Assembly: GCA_013398615.1 (NCBI GenBank)
Contig: VZSR01002121.1
Coordinates: 11,740 to 75,739, forward strand
DNA: 64,000 nucleotides
From: Brachypodius melanocephalos
Taxonomy: Eukaryota > Chordata > Aves > Passeriformes > Pycnonotidae
Direction: 5' to 3'
The position numbers and the translations under genes are program-made. A model generated the notes under the pieces. It did no database searches. It worked only from the letters and a program-made list of their open reading frames with translations, and was not told the DNA's origin. This document shows, one piece after another, positions 35,956 to 47,390 of the stretch; the stretch's first letter is position 1, and each line of letters starts with the position of its first letter.

Positions 35956-37329
35956 ATACTTCTGGTTAGAACTCTGACACAGTTTTCAGTCAGGTGGCTT
36001 CCAAAGTAATGCAAAAGTCCTCAATAGCAAGGATATGCAGGAACCTTTATGCCTTGCTCCAGGATGTGAATATACAAAAGTAGTGTAATAAAATATTTTA
36101 GTAGAAGGACAAGGGATGTTCAGATGAGGCAGCAATACCAGCATCCCTACCAAAGCCTTGCACATCTCTGATGTGTTGTCTCAGTTTGTAAAAGCTCAAG
36201 GCTGTGACATCACAAGCTGCCTTGAGGCACAAGGATGACCATGTACACCTGCAGCTACAGGCATTTCCTTGCTGCTGCCTGAAGGCAGCTGATGTCAGCA
36301 TCGGTGACATATTCCCTGAGCAAAACACGCACCTTCTGTACAGCCAGAACACCTGGAACAGAGCAACGGCGCACTGACTACTGCGGGATCCGGCCAGATA
36401 TTCCCTACTTGTTTCCAGGGGCAGAGAACACACTCTAGATGCACCTTTCCCTGGACCAAGCCTGGCTTCTGTGAAGCTCAGACTGGCGTCCCCACCTCAC
36501 AGCCACTGCAGCCAGTCCTTTGGCTCCACGACTTGGGTGTGACTAAGAACAGGGCCAGTGTAGTTGCAGTGAACACCACAGGCATCCAGAGGAGCTGGCA
36601 CAGGTCTCCTGTTAGGAGTTAGGAGAGCTCTGTCGCAGCAGGATCAGCTGTTGTTTTCAAAAATGCATAGGATTTCAAAGACTCGAGAATTTGCAATTAT
36701 CTTGAAATCCCATCTTCACACTTGGGCTCCTCCAAGCACTACAGCAGGGTCCCAGGAAGTGGGTGCTGGAAAGGCAGGAGTGGCTCCACAAGCCTCTAGG
36801 TTCAGGTTAGTGCCCATGCCAACCTCAGAGATGCTCTATGTGCAGCTCAAAGCACAGATGCTCGGTGGGAGCATCTGCCATGGGGAACTGGGACACGCTC
36901 TCAGAGAGGCTGGGTGTTACCCATCCGAGCAGCTCCACTTCGTGCAAATTTCTGTTTCTAAATGGCTGACTGCATGGTGTGCACTGAAATACTGCCAGTG
37001 CCTGCAATTACTGCATGTGCACAGGACATTAAAGTCCTCTCCTCTGAAGGAGATGAATGAAAAACTGCTGAAAGATCACAAAAGAAACAAGCTTTCTATC
37101 TAAGAGCAGATGGAAAGAAGTGCTTCAGCAGAGCCCTTTCATAACCCTCTTGGTGCCAAGCAAGAGCTCAGATCATGAACACACATCAAAAGCATTAACA
37201 TGCATTGTCTATGGCGGGAATTTAAGCCTAACCCATTCCTTGCTCAGTTTCCCCAGTCTGAACTCATTCAGGATGGAGCACTGTGTCAGCCACAACCCAG
37301 TCTTTCCCCACAGACATTGTGTCATTCAG

Positions 37330-37460
37330 TTTACAGCAGCAGTAGAGATTAGGACAATACGGTATAAAATAGAGCTGTTAATACCTGTAATTAGTTAAAG
37401 CTTTAACCTTTGAAGACATTAAAAGAAGGAACTAAAATTATGCCCTTAAAAATAATAAAA
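37330..37460. promoter_or_regulatory. AT-rich candidate element with 14-bp perfect palindrome
   Basis: GTTAAAGCTTTAAC at 37394-37407 is a perfect 14-bp palindrome directly preceded by TAATTA (37388-37393), inside an AT-rich block. Palindromes of this kind can bind dimeric factors. Function is inferred only. Confidence 0.25.
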
Positions 37461-39439
37461 CAAAGTGGCCCCAAGTCATTATGTGCATCACATGCTACAA
37501 ACCAGGTGTGAGACCAAATCCCTCTCCATCTCTCAAACTGAGATGTATGCCATTTCTCTATCCAAGTATGCTACCAGGATCAGTTGTCTCTCAAAGCTTT
37601 TCCAGAAATGAATTTGATTTCGCCAGGTCCAGCTCTGAGATTCAGAATCCCTAAACAAAACTGGGGACAAGGAGGAATTGAGGACATGGCCCTCAGGGGG
37701 ACCAGCAAGAATAGATCTGGAAGGACTCACAAACACTACTTCAATCCTAAACAGCAAATGCCATCTTGCAACATGGCTTGGCAAACCTGGAGCAGCAATA
37801 TTTCAGGCAGGTTGGGTTTTTATCAGAGCCATTTGCATGGCACTGATCCAAAGCAATATCTGAGTTTGGGGCCACTGTCTTTGCAGATTCTCTCACTAAA
37901 ACACTGTGATTTTTACAAGAACGAGCTGTCCAGTAATCTCTCTCATTTTTGAACACATCAGTTCTCTTTACATTGAATTTTGTATGGCAGCATCTCTCCA
38001 TCCACTGGGATGCCAGAGGCACAGCAAGTACAGAGTAGTGTGGCAGCAGCATCTTTTAGGACAGTAATGCTGACAAGATGAGAAACGGCCCTGGCTGTTT
38101 CACCCTGAAACAAACTTCAATTCTGCCTATCTTGACAGAAATGAACTATGACAGGCAGGGACTGGCAAGAAGTAAAAGGCGTAATGCAGCTTTTTAGGGA
38201 TTTCCTTTCTGTATTAAAGGATTTAATATATCGTATTTGCCATCCATGCTCAAAGACAGCATCCTCAGCCCTCACAGGATTAATGTTTTCCCTTCCTCAA
38301 AGTAAAGCTTATCTCGATGTTTTGAAACACATCCCAAGCTGTTCCTGTAACAACAAACCAATTTCCTTGCACTGACCACAGGAAGAGATGGACAACTGAG
38401 GCAAGATAGTTCAACTGTCCTAATTGTAAACAGGGTTCTGTTGTATTCTTATTTATACCAGACAGCTCCTACTATATACCCACTATAAAAACACCTTGTA
38501 AGTACAGTGACCACCCAGAAGTGAAGGACTGGATTCCAAGAGCTTGTGGGGAAGGATGCTCAGTTATAGACATGTTCTTATTTATGCAACTCTCTAGCAA
38601 AATTACATTGAGCTTTAAGAACATAAAATTAAATATTGATGTCAACAGCAGGCAAATGTCTGGAACATCTGTGTAGGAGAAATACATTCATGGTAGGCAG
38701 AACAGTGGACTGGCTACAATTACAGTAGTAAGATTTAAACAGAAAGGTGATTTTTTTTCACCCAAAGCAGAAGGTGCTCTGTGATGTGCTACAGAAGCAA
38801 AAGGTTCTGCTTCTATATGAACCAATGCCACAGAGTATCTTAGTCTGACCTTATTACTCTGATGTCCAAGTACACAGCCCCTCCATTGGGAGAGCAGCTC
38901 CTCTGCTCTGAGAGGGAACAGTTGCTTCCTGATGTTTGCAGCACAGGGCTGTGCAGAGCACACTTGAAGACAAAGGTTTTTGGAATCTCATAGGTGCAAC
39001 TGACAAACACTGCTTGGCCCATTGAGGGAGAAAAACAGATTCACACCAACATTCTAAACTGAAATTGCTAAAAACGTGCAGAAATCCAACGACCCAGGTG
39101 CAGTGAATTTGAATTTCCACCTGATAAAGTCACCTTCATCACCTGGCTGTGACAGCAGTACAAACCTGGAATCTGCACTTAGATACTAACAGAGGAACCC
39201 AGCTATCCTGTGGCAAGAGGAAGGAACTGGACATCAAGACCATACTTTTATTTCCAGTTTGGTCCAGTACGCTTTCTAATTGCATAAAATAAGAAGATAC
39301 CCACACTTTTATCTGTCGATCATTTAGTCAAACAACAACAGGAAAAATCCTGCATCTTAATTCCATCCTCCTTGAACTCTCTGCACTTCTCTGTAAATGA
39401 GCCGTCCAAGGCATCTTAGTTTACCCCCTCCTCAGAGAA

Positions 39440-39600
39440 GCTGAGAACTTTTTAATCATTAACATCTTTGTTGTCAAAATCACCCTGCTAAAAACCTAAC
39501 CAAGGCAGAGACAGGTTATTAATATCTCATTTTACAGATTAACAGCAGAGAATACAGCCTGGATTAATATCTTAATCCTTTTACCCAGCCCATCGTTATC
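39440..39600. promoter_or_regulatory. Candidate enhancer with paired inverted TAATCC sites
   Basis: GGATTAATATCTTAATCC at 39561-39578 has exact 7-bp inverted arms (GGATTAA/TTAATCC) around a 4-bp spacer. That is two opposed TAATCC cores of the OTX/CRX/PITX class, whose dimers favour head-to-head TAAT sites. Further TTAATCATTAAC (near 39452-39463), TTATTAATA and AGATTAAC sequences lie within about 120 bp upstream. Conservation cannot be judged from the sequence alone. Confidence 0.3.
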
Positions 39601-41079
39601 TGACCTGAATCACCAGAGAGGGAGCTCAGCACTTTTCCGAGCTGGAAATGCAAAGAGAATGAGCAAACAGCTGGACTGGTGCATCCACAAGGAACACACA
39701 AGTTCCAACCATATGTTATTTGGTTAAAGCCTATATCCTCTTGTCAGTACTATCCAGAGTTAACAGCAATGGAGTCACCAATGTTGGAGTGGGTCAGCAG
39801 CCTACTGAACCCCAGATGACTGGAAATAAAAGTCAGTCACTGTTCAGGCGTTTATCTGTAATTACCTGTGGACACTCACCTTGGCCTCAGCATTCTTTCC
39901 CTTCCACTTAGCTCCTCTGCACTCATCAGCCCCTCAGACATTTCTACCCTCAGCCTACCAAGGAGTCAATTCAGCCAAGTGTGCTAAGGCTCTGCTGGGT
40001 TTGAGCACTACTCCTTGCCCTCAGCCATGCAAAGCCGTGTTTCCACATCCCAGAGACCCCCCAGAACACAGGCCCTCCCGAGGGTGCCAAGAAACACATA
40101 AAAGTAGTCAGACACCGGTGTGACCAACCCAACACAGCAGCTGACCTGTGATGCCGATAGTCACATGCCTGTCCCACAGCAGCAGCCACAGCCTGCACCC
40201 AGAGAAGGGCACTGTCCCAACTGCATGGGGAGCTCCCTGTTTGGCAGGGTTCACCAAACACTGCTGTGACAGCAACGCCATAACCATGGCATTGGGCTGG
40301 CTGGTGTGCACATGCCTCTGCTTGACACAGAGGAGGGAGCAGCTCAGTGCTTCTAATCCCACATTCAGGCAACGTTCCCATTGACGTCAAACATAAATAT
40401 TGGAGAGTTCAGCTGTGTAAGCCTCCGCAGCAGGGAAAACAAGTATATTTTCAGTACTTAAATGCTTGGCATGCCCTTAAAGAGAGTTCAGATGAAGCCT
40501 TCAAGAAAGGTCTTCCAAAGAAGAACTTGGTGCTGTCCCCACTTTCCCACTGAACAATGCTCCTCCCTACACTGCAGCACCAGAGCATCAGGCCAAGGTA
40601 CTGCATTCCAGCCGTGCCATCCTTCCCTAGCCACAGAACATGGTACAATTTCAAGCCAGAGAAAAAACACTTGTAAGCAAGGAATGCCTGCACCTCTGCC
40701 ACCTCCCAAGCTCTGCACGTCTGTGAACATGCCTGTAACGGCAGCCAGCTAGAGGAAAATCCTTCCAGGCTCCCCTAGGAGCAGGCAGAACAGACTGTCA
40801 ACAGGCTACAACCATAAAGGCTCATTTGAAGTTTTTCACTTCTACTCACTGCTACATTCAGGGGCTAAAATCAGCACCAGAGGGAAACTCCTCCATGACA
40901 GGAGAGATTATGCTGTTGGGAGGATGAACAGGACGGCAGCTCAACTTGCATCTCTGGTACGGTGCAAGGAATGGTAGGATGGGACCTGGCAGTTGCAGCC
41001 AGGGTAGTTTATATTTATTAGCACAGAAGTGTGAAAATGTGGTGGCTAACAGCTGGCCTGAAGGCCTCACAGTTACAAA

Positions 41080-41330
41080 TAACCCTGATTTTATAACTGA
41101 AATATAACTAATTATACGACTACCTTAATTATATAACTCAACCATTGGGGAGCAGGTCTAGGCTGTTGGGGACACAGGCTGGTTAGCCAGATGGTAACTA
41201 ATTCAGCCAATCAGGACTAACCACACAGACTTTCAAAACTATATAAGAAGAACTGCACTCAGCAAAAGTCGGCTGTTGTTGCATGAACCTCGGTGTGTTT
41301 TGTCACGTGCCTGTCTCCTACATCAGCGAC
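41080..41330 (+). mobile_element. ERV LTR-like fragment (TATA and R-U5)
   Basis: TATATAAG at 41240-41247 is followed within about 30 bp by an AGCAAAAGTCGGC sequence that looks like a degraded AATAAA plus R start. A GTGTGTTTTGTCACGTG-type U5 stretch then runs to about 41320. This layout matches LTR promoters of bird class II-like ERVs. Upstream ends and target-site duplications were not found, so borders are approximate. Confidence 0.45.
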
Positions 41331-43384
41331 ATAAAAATATCTGGTGGCAAAATGCACCCAGCGGATGTTTTTGCTGGCAGGAGCCTGGGAGTGACAACTG
41401 CACCATGCATTGTGAAAGAGCAACAGCTGAGCATGTGCTGGGGCTGCTTTCACACTGCCAGCGAGGCATCCCATGCTCTGGGATTAATTGGATTAGAGTG
41501 GCTTTCTACTTCCCACCCAGATCATTTGGCATTTTAAGTAATTCATTTATCACCCTGAAGAGTGAAAGGCTGAAGTAACTTCAGTACTAAGCCTTTTGCA
41601 GAAGTTTAAGAGCCTTCTCCTCTCCCTGAGCCCTTGCCTCCAGCTCCCTTTTTTCCTGCTTTCCTATGTTTTCACTCGGTTCACCTTCTTGTGCAAAACG
41701 GTCAATTAATATGATGGAAGATAAAACACTTTTGAGAAATGTCTACCCCATTCTCCACACAAAGATAAAGCAAAGAAAATATTTCTAACTTCATTCTATG
41801 TGAAATCAGAATAAACATGCTCCATGAAACCAATTTCCAGCATAATTTGAAGTCCATTTCAAGAGCAGCATGAAAACCTGCTCTTGAAACTCCATTCCAA
41901 GAGCCCTGTCCAAGAAGCCGCCTTCCTGGAGCGATCTTATTCTGCCACTGCAGGGGTGCTCTTTATACAGCTAGAAATTAATAGTCAGCAAATGCTTTGA
42001 TCTTTCCTTTTACTTTCTGTAATAACTATGTGATGACTTTCAATAAGTTCCTTTCTTTGGAAGTCCCTGGCTCCATACTACAGTTCTGTACATTGTCAGC
42101 ATCTGAGAGGGCACAGCCGTACTGGGCAGATCACTGATGGATATTTCTGCAGTCCAGACAACTTTTCAGAGCTGGTAAAATAGACACTGGGCAAAACATG
42201 ACTGAGGTAAATAACAGATTACTACAGATGTTCTTTTGAATACAAAAGAAGTAGAAGAATGACACAAAGTCTTCCATTTTTTTACCCCTCTTGTATAGGA
42301 GGGTAAGGAAATGCAAGAATAAGTAAGGGATAAAGTGACATTAAAGGAGTCATGTCAGGAAGTGAAGTGGCTGGTACCAAAGCCTTAATTAAGAAAACAA
42401 ATATGTTCTGAATATTTTTACAGTACAAACTTTCTACCTCAAATCTCTATAACTCATAAAGTCAGCAAAGCACCAACAATGAGAATGGTAATCACAGAAT
42501 ATCATAAATACCTAGAACAGCAGATGCAGAAAGTAACAAAACCAGGCCAAGTGCACATCAGCTCTCTTCCTGGGATGCCATGAAATGTGGCTGGTTAATG
42601 GTGTGTGGTCTTTGTAGGTACCGAGTGCTAATGATTATTTTCTCAAAGAAAGCATAGTCTCAAAGCCTTGTCCTACAGAAGTTGATCACAACCAGGGCAA
42701 TGCTGTGCATGTACATTGGAAAAGGTGTTTAATACAGCTGAGGTCTGCCCACATCCTCAAGGCAAATCCCCATGCAAACCTGCCATGCCAGGCACAGACA
42801 GAGCTCAGCCTCCGAGACAGGCTGTGCTCCTTTAGTCTCTCAGGCAGCAAAAATCATACCCTCACTCTAAATAATGAGGCTTATGGGAGAATTATTGTCA
42901 AGGTCAGGGCCTTCCTTTGTGTGACAAAACAACCACCTGCTTACTGTCCTGTTACAGAATTGCACACTATCACCTGCTGCACTGTTCAGCCAAGTTCCAC
43001 ACTCAGGTAGGAAGGACCCAACAATTCACACAGAAGTCCACATCTTGCAGCTAAGTAAATATTCCACCATCTCACCAAACAGCTCTATCATTGATACAAA
43101 ATAGTCTTTGTTGTATCATCAAAAGCCACCTACACAGTGATCCGTCAGCCATAAAACAGATGTGGGTCATTCCCTATCCTTGCAGCTTATCCACTGGTCA
43201 ATGCCTGAGGTTCTCATAGCACATGGTCTGGCACTTCTTTTCCACAGCCTCACCAGGCATTGCTGTCTCCTGAGCTGTTCTCTGCTTTGAATTTAATTAA
43301 ATATCCATGGGAGCCAAGGAAGCCAAGATTAGTGCTGAGCTGGTGGAAGCAATAGTTCTTCCTTACACCCCCTGCCACTCTCCC
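41331..43384. other. Intergenic stretch, no recognised gene
   Basis: No exon, RNA gene or clear mobile element is visible. Composition is AT-rich with only short open frames. Confidence 0.4.
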
Positions 43385-43930
43385 CACATGGTGAGCTGAA
43401 GGGGTCTTCATAGAAGACTAAAAAGTCTGGGTTGTTGTAAAAGTCATTTATTGCATGGCTAGATCAGTCTCATGGAGGCAGAGTTCAAAGGATAATAGTT
43501 TGTGCTATTATGCAAAGGTGTTTGGCATAAATGTCCCATGTCCTAAGCAGAAGCAGCCTTCTCAGCAGCAGCAACATCCATCCATGACCCATGATCTCTC
43601 CATCCGTGGTCTCTAGCATTCTCAAAGCAGTGCATTGTTATCCTATTTTTACCCAACAAACATGATTCTACTGCTGTCTTCTTGGACCTATCTCGGCCTA
43701 ACTAAGTGGTCGTAACTTCTTACACAAATTCTGTGTACATAGTTCTATCTGTTCTATCTAGGAATGCTAGCAATGCTACATTATGTTTTTGTCTAGAATT
43801 TAATTAACTTTGTAAAAGGTGATGCTACTGAACTTGAAACTAGGCTTTAGGGCTTTTCTTACTAACTAAGACAGTCTCTTATTTGCTTAAGGCATTTAAA
43901 ATATTTTCTGCTTATTTAAAACTAAACTTA
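43385..43930 (-). mobile_element. Probable ERV LTR, minus orientation
   Basis: Reading the minus strand, an AT-rich U3-like stretch leads to AATAAA at 43447-43452, followed by TGACTTTTACAACAACCCAG. That is a polyA signal plus short terminal segment typical of a LTR 3' half. The terminal ACAACCCAG resembles the end of the LTR at 19041-19056. I could not define both termini or a duplication, so extent and family are uncertain. Confidence 0.45.
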
Positions 43931-45739
43931 CATTTCTACCTCATGTCTGTGTGGATTTATGTATTTTTGTTTCTCTGAAGGTTTTAATTCAGCCTTCACA
44001 TTTCTGAGTACTCCCGAGCCTGTGTGAATGGGGCCCAGAAGGACAAGTGGGATCCTTGTTTTGGGAATTGTAAAAGAAACTCTCCCAGAAACACTTCCCA
44101 ATGTTTTTGAGATGCAGTATCTAAAACAAACATTCATATCAAGCCATAAACTTTGTGGGACACAAAGTCCTTCTTAGTTATCATTACAGCAGCAAATCAG
44201 TTGTTCCAATATAGCACAGAAGGCAATAAACCTTTTCCTCCAAGCACCTTCTTGTTTACTGTTGCAGGATTTAATACATTAATTGATCATATCGAACTTA
44301 CACAGACCAAAAAAACTTGATTTAAAAGTGTCTGCTCTGTCACCTTTCCAACAGGAAGGTTTGTGCCCTATTTCTCCCGGCAAGCCCGTGTCCCCGGTGA
44401 CATGCAGCATCTGACTGATCCAGAGCATGCCCAGGGTGGCAAGGCCCAGGCTCCGGGCAGCTGGCATTGCCTGTGGGGGGACCATCCCAGTGCTCCAGCT
44501 GCAGTAGATGGTGGTTGGGGCAGGACAGGGAGAGAAGCCCACTAGAACCAGGCAGGCCCCACAACATCTCTCTGTCGCAGCCCAGCCACCACCTCTCATT
44601 GCACCCTGACAGGTGCCAGCACTGAGGATGCCTGCATCAGCTACATGGGAGTAAGCCAGGGCAGAAAAAGGGGGAAATGCCAAATACTGTCACACATGCA
44701 GTGAGTAACAATCCTTATGATAATCTCTTTGCCCTCCTGATCGTCTACAGAGAATTCAAGAGTCTCAAAGTCTCTTTCCTATGTGTCACAATTATTCATC
44801 TAAGACAGACCCATAGATTTCATTTCCACTTTTTATCATCTGAGTGTGTCACAATACACTATGTCCATGATGTTAGTGAGCCAGGGGTGTGAGGCTGGTA
44901 ATATTTCCCAGGAAATGCAGGGATACTCAGACATGGTAGACTACCTAGGCAGAGCTGGAGGTCTGGAGAAACAGGCAATTTGCTTTTGCTGTCCTGCCAT
45001 GGGCGCCTCCACTTCTGACACCTTTACACTCAATGTATTTCTGCACAAGGACGTGAAACATAAAAAAGGTTTCATACAAGTCAACAAAAAATGGCATGAA
45101 AGAAACTAAGACTTCTTATGAAGGATTAAAGCAGAGCTGTACAGGTAAAGTTGCTCCTGACAACTGCAATACTAAATCCTTTTAGAATGTCCACAAAACA
45201 TCCCAGGGACCAAGTGCAAGCAGCTCAGCTCTGGATGCTGCAGTGAACTGCCAACCCTACTGAACTGCCAGCAGAATGCCTGACAGTCATCAGGAATTTG
45301 AGAGGAAGGACCATTCGGGACAAACAGCAGGAGCCACCCTGCACCTCTTAAGGGTAGATGGAATGGTGCCTTCATTGAAGAGCAAGCTCTCTGAGTGCCT
45401 ATGGCAGTTTTCCAAAGCAGCACTAAGATTTATAAGGAAAAGCACTGAAATCAAATCCTTTCCTTCAAGTCTTCTGCCTTTTTCTGACCCTTTTCCAAAC
45501 AGAGGAGCCTACTTCCCAACATGCTGCCCCGTGTGTCTGCACACTATGCCCAGGATTCTGACAGGCCAACAGCAGGCACATCTGGAGAATCAAGACGGTT
45601 TGAACGAGGAATGGTCAAGAAAGAAACTCACTGTGAACACTCTTCATTATAAATATGGGAATATACTTGCAATCAGAAGATTTAAAGTATAGTAACTAAG
45701 GTAAATCAATCAGATGTTATCAATTGTACTGGCACACAC
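43931..45739. other. Intergenic stretch, no recognised gene
   Basis: A GC-richer patch at about 44360-44640 gives longer chance frames on both strands. I see no gene family or repeat that I recognise. Confidence 0.4.
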
Positions 45740-47360
45740 TTCACAGAATCACAGAATTTCTAGGTTGGAAGAGACCTTCAAGATCATCGAGTCCAACCTA
45801 TGCTCTAACACCTCAACTAGACCATGGCACCAAGTGCCACATCCAGTCTTTTTTTAAACATATCCAGGGATGGTGTCTCCACCACCTCCCCGTGCAGGCC
45901 ATTCCAGTACTTTATCACTCTTTCAGTGAAAAACTTTTTCCTAATATCCAGCCTATATCTCCCTTGATGCAGCTTGACACTGTGTCCTCTCATTCTGTCC
46001 ATTGTTGCCTGGAGAAAGAGATCAAGCCCCAGCTGACTACAACCACCCTTCAGGAAGTTGTAGAGAGCAATAAGGTCACCTCTTTTCTGGAGTCTCCTTT
46101 TCTCCACGCTGAACAACTCAAGCTCCCTCAGTCATTCCTCACAGGGTTTGCGTTCCAAGCCCCTCACCAGCCATTGTTGCCCTTCTCTGGATGCGCTCAA
46201 ACATCTCAATGTCCTTCCCAAACTGAGGGGCCAGAGCTGGACACAGCACTCAAGGTGCGGCCTCACCAGTGCTGAGTACAGGGGAAGAATGACCTCCCTG
46301 CTCCTGCTGGCCATACTATTCCTGATACAGGCCAGGATGCCATTGGCCTTCTTAGCCATCAGGGCACACTGTTGGCTCATGTTCAGCCAGCTGTCAACCA
46401 AAACCCCCAGGTCTCTTTCCACCTGGGTACTGTCCAGACACAACATCCCCAGTCTATAACATTGCAGGGGGTTATTGGGGCCAAAATGCAGGACTTGCCA
46501 CTTGGACTAATTAAACTTCATCCTACTGGACTCTGCCCATCCATCCAAAAGTTCTAGGTCTCTCTGCAAAGCCCTCTGTCTTTCCAACANNNNNNNNNNN
46601 NNNNNNNNNNNNNNNNNNNNNNNNNNNNNNNNNNNNNNNNNNNNNNNNNNNNNNNNNNNNNNNNNNNNNNNNNNNNNNNNNNNNNNNNNGTCAGGCTGAC
46701 TGGTCTGTAATTACCAGGATCCTCCTTTGCAACCTTTTTGTGAATAGGTGTCACACTGGCCAGCTTCCAGTCATCCAGAACCTCGCCAGGACTGTTGGTA
46801 AATGATGGAGAGCAGCTTTGCAAGCTCATCTGCCAGCTCTCTCATCACCCTGGGATGGATCCCATCTGGGTCCATAGATTTATTGATATCCAAGCATCTC
46901 AGCAGTTCTCTGGCTGCCTCCTCTTGAATAATGGGGGGACCATTCTGTTCCCTGTCACCATCAACCAACCCGAGAGGAGAGTTGTCTTGAAGGCAAGTCA
47001 TCTTCCCACTAAAAACTGAGGCAAAGAAGGCATTAAGCACTTCTGTCTTCTCCTCATCTGCAGTTACTAAGTTCCCTCCCTCTTCCAATAAAGAACAAAG
47101 GTTGGTCTTGCCCTTCCTTTTACCATTAATATATTTGTAAAAACATTTTTAATTTTTCTTTACAGAAGTCGCCATTCTAAGTTCAAACTGAGCTTTGGCT
47201 TCCCTGCTTTTTTTCCTACATGCTCTAGGAGCCCTCTTAAATACTTCCTGAGAGACCTGACCCTCCTTCCAAAGATGATACATCCTCTTTTTGTTCCTAA
47301 GTTCCTCCAAAATCTCCTTCACCCAGAAGGATCCTGGCTCATGTACAAAAATATGGTAGA
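45740..47360 (-). mobile_element. CR1 LINE retrotransposon, 5'-truncated, with assembly gap
   Basis: This is a chicken-repeat-1 non-LTR retrotransposon fragment. Minus-strand translations in shifting frames give pieces of the CR1 ORF2 reverse transcriptase. They are the pre-RT segment VKEILEELRNKK near 47290-47330, DPGNYRPVSL just right of the gap, LERQRALQRDL just left of it, QQCALMAKKANGILACIR near 46350, and the C-terminal RLDIRKKFFTERVIKYWN near 45930. The 3' end finishes with two ATTCTGTG-type 8-mers at about 45742-45760, the CR1 hallmark. The element lacks the 5' half of the roughly 4.5-kb full length, and frameshifts plus stops make it inactive. Confidence 0.93.
46590..46689. other. 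Assembly gap (100 N) within CR1
   Basis: There are exactly 100 N, a placeholder for unknown length. The right flank ends in the RT motif YRPVSL(T) and the left flank resumes at LERQRALQRDL. These are separated by roughly 170-190 residues in intact CR1 reverse transcriptases, so the real gap is probably about 0.5-0.6 kb unless this copy carries a deletion. Confidence 0.97.
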
Positions 47361-47367
47361 TAGCACT

Positions 47368-47390
47368 AAAAAAAAAAAAGGGGGGGGGGG
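47368..47390 (+). repeat. Poly-A/poly-G tract at the CR1 5' truncation
   Basis: Twelve A followed by eleven G lie immediately beyond the last recognisable CR1 sequence. This probably marks the 5' truncation or insertion junction, and it is also a place where sequencing errors are likely. Confidence 0.8.

Larger units (their letters stand above)
35956..41079. other. Intergenic stretch with candidate regulatory patches
   Basis: No exon is supported. Two AT-rich patches with palindromic homeodomain-type motifs (37330-37460 and 39440-39600) are listed separately. The rest is unremarkable. Confidence 0.4.
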
